Positions 1 through 4,109 of a DNA stretch of 6,079 nucleotides are shown here, piece after piece. The position numbers and the translations under genes were made by a program. The DNA lies in contig DNUB01000109.1 of assembly GCA_003508605.1 (NCBI GenBank), forward strand, positions 1,103 through 7,181. The letters run 5' to 3'. The stretch comes from Oscillospiraceae bacterium (GTDB lineage: Bacteria > Bacillota > Clostridia > Oscillospirales > Ruminococcaceae). Numbering within the stretch: position 1 is the stretch's first letter; every line of letters begins with the position of its first letter. The notes under the pieces are model-generated. The model saw only the letters and a list, made by a program, of their open reading frames with translations. It searched no databases and was not told where the DNA came from.

Positions 1-390
1 CTTGACGAAGCTACAAGCGGACTTGATCCTGTTGCAAGGGATCAGGTGGTGGAAATGCTGTATGATTTTACCCGTGAGGAAAATCACTCTATCCTTATTT
101 CTTCCCATATAGTGAGCGATCTGGAAAAGCTTTGCGACTATATTGCATTTCTTCATAAGGGAAAGCTGCTGCTGTTTGAAGAAAAGGACCGCCTGCTGGA
201 GCAATACGGCGTCATACACTGCACCGAGGAGCAGCTTTCAAAGCTTGCTTCCGATACGGTGATTCACATAAAGAGAACACCTTACGGCGCAGAAGCCTTG
301 GTTAAGCGCGAAGGAATTAAGGATTTCCAGGTAAGTCCCGTTACTGTTGAAGAACTGTTTGTTCAGATGTCAAAGGAGGCAGAGGAATGA
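1..390 (+). CDS. ABC transporter ATP-binding protein, C-terminal part (5' end outside window)
   Basis: This is the nucleotide-binding subunit of an ABC exporter, which hydrolyses ATP at the inner face of the membrane to drive the permease encoded next. Only the last 129 residues are present, and the reading frame is open from base 1. The visible part starts at the end of the Walker B motif and the D-loop (LDEATSGLDP, residues 1-10). The switch (H-loop) histidine follows in ILISSHIVSD, at residue 36. Walker A and the LSGGQ signature lie upstream of the window. Residues from about 55 to 129 form the variable C-terminal tail seen in YtrB/BcrA-type exporter ATPases. The stop codon overlaps the permease start (ATGA), which indicates an operon with translational coupling. 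In related operons a GntR-family (YtrA-like) regulator often comes first, but that would lie outside this window. The substrate cannot be told from the sequence. Confidence 0.95.
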   Translation, partial: LDEATSGLDPVARDQVVEMLYDFTREENHSILISSHIVSDLEKLCDYIAFLHKGKLLLFEEKDRLLEQYGVIHCTEEQLSKLASDTVIHIKRTPYGAEALVKREGIKDFQVSPVTVEELFVQMSKEAEE

Positions 391-1010
391 AGGGTTTGCT
401 GTTAAAGGATTTTTATGTTGCCGTAAAAAACCTCAAAATTTATTTTCTAATCGCTGTATTGTTTATCGGAACGGTAATTGTTGATAAAAACAATGTTTAT
501 TTTTTATATTTACTGTCTATGCTGGGCGGAATAATTCCCGTGACCCTGCTGTCCTTTGACGAAAGGAGCGGCTGGACAAAATACAGCCTTGCGCTTCCGT
601 ATACTCAAAACCAGATAGTATCGGTCAAATATGTTATCGGAATGATACTTCCCGCTGCGGTATCCGCTGTTTCGGCTTTGCTGATGTGGTTTATGAAATA
701 TTCCGCCGAAAGTATTTTACTCTTTTTCATAACCTCGGCGTCCTTGGCTCTTGCAGTACCTGCTTTGTGCTTGCCGTTTTCCTTTAAATTGGGAGTGGAA
801 AAGGGACGGATAGCCTATTATGCCGCTTTGGCTCTTATCATAGTTCCCGGTGCCGTTTTGGGCGGCAATGCCGCCGACAGAGAAGAGTCTTTTTTAACGG
901 CAGGTTCTTGGGATATCATAGTAATTATTTCGGGAATCGCAGTACTGCTTTATGCGGCTTCATGGCTTTTGACTGTAAGGATTATGAAAGCAAGGTCGTG
1001 TGAAAAATAA
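387..1010 (+). CDS. ABC-2-type transporter permease, six-helix membrane protein
   Basis: This is the membrane subunit partnering the ATPase encoded immediately upstream; the ATG overlaps the ATPase stop by 4 bases. A strong Shine-Dalgarno site, AAAGGAGG at 372-379, sits 7 bases before the ATG and fixes the start. The 207-residue product has about six hydrophobic segments, near residues 17-32, 37-56, 83-101, 109-131, 142-160 and 176-198. Between helices 2 and 3 is a short cytoplasmic loop with DERSGWTKYSLALPYT (about 58-73). This loop is typical of the small ABC-2 permease family (Pfam ABC2_membrane_5 type), where a D-E/K-x-S-x-W-x-K-Y…LP motif recurs. There is no extracytoplasmic domain. Family members work with YtrB-like ATPases in antimicrobial peptide or cell-envelope responses, but the cargo here is unknown. 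The gene ends with TAA, 18 bases before a large palindromic element. Confidence 0.9.
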   Translation: MKGLLLKDFYVAVKNLKIYFLIAVLFIGTVIVDKNNVYFLYLLSMLGGIIPVTLLSFDERSGWTKYSLALPYTQNQIVSVKYVIGMILPAAVSAVSALLMWFMKYSAESILLFFITSASLALAVPALCLPFSFKLGVEKGRIAYYAALALIIVPGAVLGGNAADREESFLTAGSWDIIVIISGIAVLLYAASWLLTVRIMKARSCEK

Positions 1011-1027
1011 AAAAGGGAAACCATTAT

Positions 1028-1191
1028 CTTAAGGGGTTTTTGAAAACCCTACGAAAAGAAAAACGGACAGGGTACGTTGTATGCAGGGAAATCCGGTGAA
1101 GGCGGGCTGACGCCCGTCGGGACGGATTGACGAAGCAGGCGGCGTACCGGGTCCGTTTTTGCTTACAAGGGTTTTTAGAGCTTGCCTTAAG
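1028..1191. repeat. Large nested imperfect inverted-repeat element between convergent genes
   Basis: Two arms of 49 bases (1028-1076 and 1143-1191) are imperfect reverse complements in register. The matching blocks are CTTAAGG/CCTTAAG (1028-1034/1185-1191), AAAAACGGAC/GTCCGTTTTT (1059-1068/1151-1160) and GGTACG/CGTACC (1071-1076/1143-1148). The 66-base centre is itself folded: AATCCG/CGGATT (1090-1095/1123-1128) encloses CGGGC-TGAC-GCCCG (1103-1116). The left arm can also form its own hairpin, GGGTTTT-TG-AAAACCC (1034-1049). The A-tract/GC-stem/T-tract arrangement of the middle block works in both directions, followed by TTTTT on plus and TTTTTCTTTT on minus. It could therefore serve as a shared terminator for the permease and the glycosidase gene. 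The size and nesting go beyond a simple terminator and resemble a dispersed intergenic palindrome or a structured RNA. No known RNA family was recognised. Confidence 0.7.
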
Positions 1192-1194
1192 ACA

Positions 1195-1235
1195 GCACCG
1201 CACACAATAACCGATTACGTCTTTGTGTGCGGTGC
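1195..1235 (-). terminator. Perfect 13-bp stem-loop downstream of the glycosidase gene, possible terminator
   Basis: GCACCGCACACAA (1195-1207) and TTGTGTGCGGTGC (1223-1235) are exact reverse complements separated by a 15-base loop. The stem lies 38 bases beyond the minus-strand glycosidase stop and just before the larger palindrome. Read on the minus strand, the stem is followed by TGTCTT, only a weak U-tract. It is therefore a plausible but not canonical intrinsic terminator. The U-rich segments of the adjacent palindrome could complete the job. On the plus strand nothing T-rich follows. The strong perfect pairing is directly visible; the role is inferred. Confidence 0.45.
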
Positions 1236-1273
1236 CGTACCCGATTAGCGGGTGTTCCCGATTTTGTGCGGCA

Positions 1274-3631
1274 TCAGCCGATCTCTCCTCCGTCAACTGT
1301 AAGCTCGCCCTCCAGAACGGTGATTTCCGCAATGTGCTCGGCTTTTTCCAATCCGCTTATAAAGCAGAAAAGCTCTCTTTTGTCCGATTTTTTTACTTTT
1401 TTGCTTTTCCAAACCCTTTTTCCGTCAAGCTTAAGTGCAATTACCGCTTCGTACCTGCTCTCGCCGAAAATGCCGAAGCTGCTGCCGTTAAAGGAAAACC
1501 TGACCCCTGCGTCCTTTTGTCCTATGGATACTGTTCTTTTGTAATCTCCGTAGCCCGACATAAGCCTGTGCTCCCATTTGCCGAAGTATTCAAATTCCTT
1601 ATCGGTATCGTCAACTCTTGTTATGTAAGTCCTTTCGCAGCTTACAGGGGTAATTTCAAGCTTTTCGAAAAAGTTGTTGTGATAGGAGCTGTAAAAGGCT
1701 CCTCGTCCTGCGGGAAGGGGCGAAATATCGTTATAGCTGCATACCTGTTTTTCACCGATAAAGCACAGAATTTTGCCTTTGTCGGCGGAAATCGTAAGCT
1801 TAACGGCTTCTTTTGCGTCAAAGATCCCTTTCTTTTTCATTTTTCCGTTTCTGAAAAATTTCCAAGCTCCGTTTCCGCAGATTATAAAGGAATAGCCGCT
1901 GTGCTCCCTGCAAGCCTGACAGAAGCGCAGACCGATGCCGCCGTAGAAGTCCTTTGTCTTTTCGGTCAGGGAAAGGTATGCGGAAAGCTCATAATTAAAC
2001 CATCTGTCGTCGCCGAAATTTGTGGCGGGCAGCGGCGTGTAGCCCCATTCCTCCGCCTTTGCTTCAGGGGTTATCTTCTGCATAAGCACGTTTTTGTTTT
2101 TTACCCTTGTTACCTCAAATGCTCCTCCCTGATCTGTGGTATAAAGGGGAGCATAACCTCTTTTGGCGAGAAAATCCTCTGAAAAATCTTTATAGCTAAA
2201 ATCGTCCCGGTAGGGAAGGGTCAGGACTCGGGATTTGTTGGGTTTAAGAGCGGGGCTTTCGGTTTTCACGGTAGTAACTGTCACCAAGGAAAAGGGAAGT
2301 ATTACCGCTTCAAAGACATAGCTGCCGTTTTTTAAAGCGGGGGAAACGGATTTAACCTTTTTAAAATAGTTTTCGTTATACTCTCCGCATTCGTTTCCCC
2401 TTGTTTCCCACAGGTCAAGAACCGTATTTTCGGTAATTAAGTTTTTGACGTAAAACTCGTATTTTACAGGCTTATCGGTGGAATTTGACATAACTATGCT
2501 GAGGTCCCCCGTTTCGGGATCGTAAGCAGTCATATAGCTGTGTTTGGTATTTACAAGGGCATGTCCGTCGCCCCCCTTTTCACCGTCGCTGCCGCAGCCG
2601 CTGTCGATAAAGTGCCAGCCCTTTTTTATAAACCTTGAAAAATGCAGAGCCATGTAAAAGCCGCTTTCCGTGTTATAGTATCCGCTCCACGGTTCCTTAG
2701 CGTCAATAAGCTGCTTGTGGCAGTAGCAGACGCCGTCATAGTAAGCGGAAACAACAGGCTGAAATTCATACAGGGACATGGAGCCGCAGGGATACATTGC
2801 AATAATTCTGTCTGCAATATCCAGTACGCCGTTTATACCGCTTAAGCCGCTATGGTCAAATCTGAATGTGCCTTTGGAATAACTCATTGGTGGGCAGCCC
2901 TCGGTGAACCATATTTCCTTTCCGTATTCACTTGACATTTTTTTAGTGTTGGGGGTGGAATGGCTTGTATAATGACTACCTATAATATCAACACAGCTGC
3001 GCAGCTCTTCGTCCTCCGCCATTAAATCGGAAATGTGCCATGAGTTTTCCTCGTCGGCAGCGATTATCTTTATTTTTGAAAAATCGTAGGGACAGTCTTT
3101 TTCGGCTTTTATACGTTTTGCAAAGTATTTTATCCATTCGGGTTCAACGGCTCTTTCATTGCGGTTGACACTTACACAGTCAAATTTTAGTTTGTAGGCT
3201 TTATAGGCGGCCCTCAGCGTTTGTGCATACCAGGAATACCTTGCGTCATATACATCGTGGGAGTCCGAAACCCATTTCGGCTCGCTCCAATAAAGCATAT
3301 CAAGAGTAAGGGCGGGATTGACCCTTTTAGCGTCACAGGCAAGCTGATATCCCGCTCCTCTTGCAGTGTCGGCAGCTTCGTCCCTAAAACGCTTTACCGC
3401 AGGCTCCGTACCCGACGAGGAATTTATATCCGCTCCCATTTCCAATTTTAAATGGGTAATATTTAAGCCGTCCTTGCCGAAAATAAGCTGTAAAAGCTCA
3501 TTGTAGCGTTTCGGGTGCATAGCCTTATAATCCAATAAAAGCCTTGACGAATTATTGCCGCTGACCATTCCGAAGCCTTGGAAGGATCGGCAGCGTTCCT
3601 TGCTTTCGGGTTTTTCTATGTTAATCTTCAT
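1274..3631 (-). CDS. Cytoplasmic GH59 (galactocerebrosidase-like) glycoside hydrolase with extra C-terminal domain
   Basis: The 785-residue product matches the layout of animal galactosylceramidase (GH59). Residues 17-30 (FQGFGMVSGNNSSR) recall the GALC N-terminal GG-LSGGGATSRLL segment. GADINSSSGTEP (66-77) matches GGDGQTTDGTEP, and LYWSEPKW (113-120) matches LPWSFPGW. EPWSGYY (313-319) matches EPWSGHY. The clan-A catalytic pair is visible: acid/base Glu159 in NER (158-160) and nucleophile Glu244 in WFTEG, about as far apart as in GALC. The TIM barrel spans about 15-335 and a beta-sandwich follows to about 455. A lectin-like domain with YRDDFSY (474-480) runs to about 665. Residues 666-785 (VDDTD…W…GI-GESRYEA) form an added beta-sandwich-like domain. 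There is no signal peptide or membrane segment, so the enzyme should act in the cytoplasm. The start is fixed by an in-frame TGA 6 bases upstream and by the AAGGTGA ribosome site at 3639-3645. It is probably a beta-galactosidase-type enzyme; the true substrate is unknown. The residue before N158 is Arg where GALC has Trp. Confidence 0.85.
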   Translation of the reverse strand: MKINIEKPESKERCRSFQGFGMVSGNNSSRLLLDYKAMHPKRYNELLQLIFGKDGLNITHLKLEMGADINSSSGTEPAVKRFRDEAADTARGAGYQLACDAKRVNPALTLDMLYWSEPKWVSDSHDVYDARYSWYAQTLRAAYKAYKLKFDCVSVNRNERAVEPEWIKYFAKRIKAEKDCPYDFSKIKIIAADEENSWHISDLMAEDEELRSCVDIIGSHYTSHSTPNTKKMSSEYGKEIWFTEGCPPMSYSKGTFRFDHSGLSGINGVLDIADRIIAMYPCGSMSLYEFQPVVSAYYDGVCYCHKQLIDAKEPWSGYYNTESGFYMALHFSRFIKKGWHFIDSGCGSDGEKGGDGHALVNTKHSYMTAYDPETGDLSIVMSNSTDKPVKYEFYVKNLITENTVLDLWETRGNECGEYNENYFKKVKSVSPALKNGSYVFEAVILPFSLVTVTTVKTESPALKPNKSRVLTLPYRDDFSYKDFSEDFLAKRGYAPLYTTDQGGAFEVTRVKNKNVLMQKITPEAKAEEWGYTPLPATNFGDDRWFNYELSAYLSLTEKTKDFYGGIGLRFCQACREHSGYSFIICGNGAWKFFRNGKMKKKGIFDAKEAVKLTISADKGKILCFIGEKQVCSYNDISPLPAGRGAFYSSYHNNFFEKLEITPVSCERTYITRVDDTDKEFEYFGKWEHRLMSGYGDYKRTVSIGQKDAGVRFSFNGSSFGIFGESRYEAVIALKLDGKRVWKSKKVKKSDKRELFCFISGLEKAEHIAEITVLEGELTVDGGEIG

Positions 3632-3755
3632 AGCGTTTCACCTTTTCATTTTGTTATGGGCATCTTTATAAACCTTGTTTGGGCAAAGACGTGCAAAGCA
3701 GTCGTTTTTGCCCTTCAAACCGATTTTTAAAGAAGCCGTTATGATTGCTTCTTAC
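3632..3755 (-). promoter_or_regulatory. Structured 5' leader of the glycosidase mRNA
   Basis: From the predicted start point near 3755 to the ATG there are about 124 untranslated bases with two stem-loops. The first, at the very 5' end of the transcript, is AAGAAGC/GCTTCTT (plus-strand 3730-3736 and 3747-3753) with a 10-base loop. The second pairs GGGCAAAGACG (3681-3691) with CGTTTTTGCCC (3703-3713): an 11-position stem with one non-Watson-Crick position. It is extended through a bulge by GTTT/AAAC (3677-3680/3717-3720). The ribosome site and start codon lie outside both stems. The hairpins may protect the mRNA or attenuate transcription; neither has a clean U-tract. No known riboswitch class was recognised. 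Confidence 0.5.
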
Positions 3756-3761
3756 TTTTAA

Positions 3762-3790
3762 ACTATATCAGAAAAACAAAAATCTTTCAA
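3762..3790 (-). promoter_or_regulatory. Extended -10 promoter of the glycosidase gene
   Basis: On the minus strand, TTGAAA (plus positions 3785-3790) and TATAGT (3762-3767) are separated by exactly 17 bases. The -10 box is preceded by TGA, giving an extended -10 (TGn) element. The spacer is T-rich. The predicted transcription start is near 3755, about 124 bases before the glycosidase ATG. The boxes match the housekeeping sigma-A consensus well, and no competing promoter of this quality was seen closer to the gene. Confidence 0.7.
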
Positions 3791-3814
3791 TAGAAAAAAC
3801 ACTTTTTTACTATA

Positions 3815-3829
3815 GCAATTAAAAATTGC
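3815..3829. promoter_or_regulatory. Small AT-rich palindrome upstream of the glycosidase promoter, possible operator
   Basis: GCAATT-AAA-AATTGC is a 6-bp perfect inverted repeat with a 3-base centre. It is placed 24 bases upstream of the -35 box of the glycosidase promoter. That spot would suit an activator site, or it may be chance in an AT-rich stretch. No regulator gene lies next to it in the window. Confidence 0.25.
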
Positions 3830-3900
3830 AGCAAGCAACGACAATTCAAATCACCCATAGCTTTGCTTCCCCCCTCTATTGTTTTTCCTCTGAAAATATA

Positions 3901-3954
3901 CAATTCTTACGGTCTGATTTTCACAGTATTGCGAAAATCAGACCGCAAGGATTG
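3901..3954. repeat. Long hairpin with 22-base arms in the divergent intergenic region
   Basis: The arms 3901-3922 and 3933-3954 are reverse complements at 20 of 22 positions and enclose a 10-base loop. The inner 13 pairs, CGGTCTGATTTTC with GAAAATCAGACCG, are perfect. The element lies between the two divergent promoters, 43 bases before the copA -35 box. Neither strand shows a proper U-tract after the stem. It would sit upstream of both transcripts, so it is not an obvious terminator. Possible roles are insulation between the divergent promoters, a regulator-binding site, or a dispersed palindromic repeat of the genome. Confidence 0.65.
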
Positions 3955-3996
3955 CCTGCTTTCAGTCAGGTATAGATAAAGCTTTCATATGTGCCT

Positions 3997-4019
3997 ATTG
4001 ACAAATGTGTACAAATATG
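3997..4019 (+). promoter_or_regulatory. Tandem cop-box-like operator overlapping the copA promoter
   Basis: Two adjacent 10-mers, GACAAATGTG (4000-4009) and TACAAATATG (4010-4019), share 8 of 10 bases and fill the -35 box edge and the spacer. The first contains ACAnnTGT, the core of the TACAnnTGTA operator bound by CopY/BlaI/MecI-family winged-helix repressors. The second has ACAnnTAT, one mismatch from that core. Their place over the promoter of a copper ATPase gene suggests copper-responsive repression by a CopY-like protein. No such gene is in the window, so this is inferred from the sites only. No G-rich CsoR-type palindrome was seen. Confidence 0.5.
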
Positions 4020-4026
4020 GTATAGT
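3998..4026 (+). promoter_or_regulatory. copA promoter
   Basis: TTGACA (3998-4003) and TATAGT (4021-4026) are spaced by exactly 17 bases. The -35 box matches the sigma-A consensus perfectly and the -10 box matches 5 of 6 positions. The predicted start point is about 4033, leaving a leader of about 77 bases before the copA ATG. The leader shows no strong secondary structure. The strength of the promoter fits a gene normally held down by a repressor. Confidence 0.75.
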
Positions 4027-4109
4027 TTTTTCGGGAAATAAATAATGTGGTAAAAGCAAATACTAAAACGCTGCAGAAACTCAATGTATTAAAAAGGAAT
4101 TTTTGAAAT

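Noticed and set aside
1082..1142. Resemblance of GGGAAATCCGGTGAA to the core of a cobalamin riboswitch
   Set aside because: Only the first dozen bases fit. The rest of the B12-box and conserved core is missing, and the site lies downstream of genes instead of upstream of one.
1024..1332. 102-codon minus-strand frame crossing the large palindrome
   Set aside because: It reads through the inverted-repeat element and into the 3' end of the glycosidase gene in another frame. Its Arg-rich, low-information product fits a spurious frame in structured DNA.
1223..2182. 319-codon plus-strand open frame, and a shorter one at 1227-1544
   Set aside because: Both lie antisense to the glycosidase gene, whose protein shows clear family motifs in the other strand. 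The products have no recognisable domain, and no ribosome site precedes them.
3955..3970. Short CCTG/CAGG pairing after the long hairpin
   Set aside because: Four pairs with an 8-base loop are expected by chance in a stretch this long.
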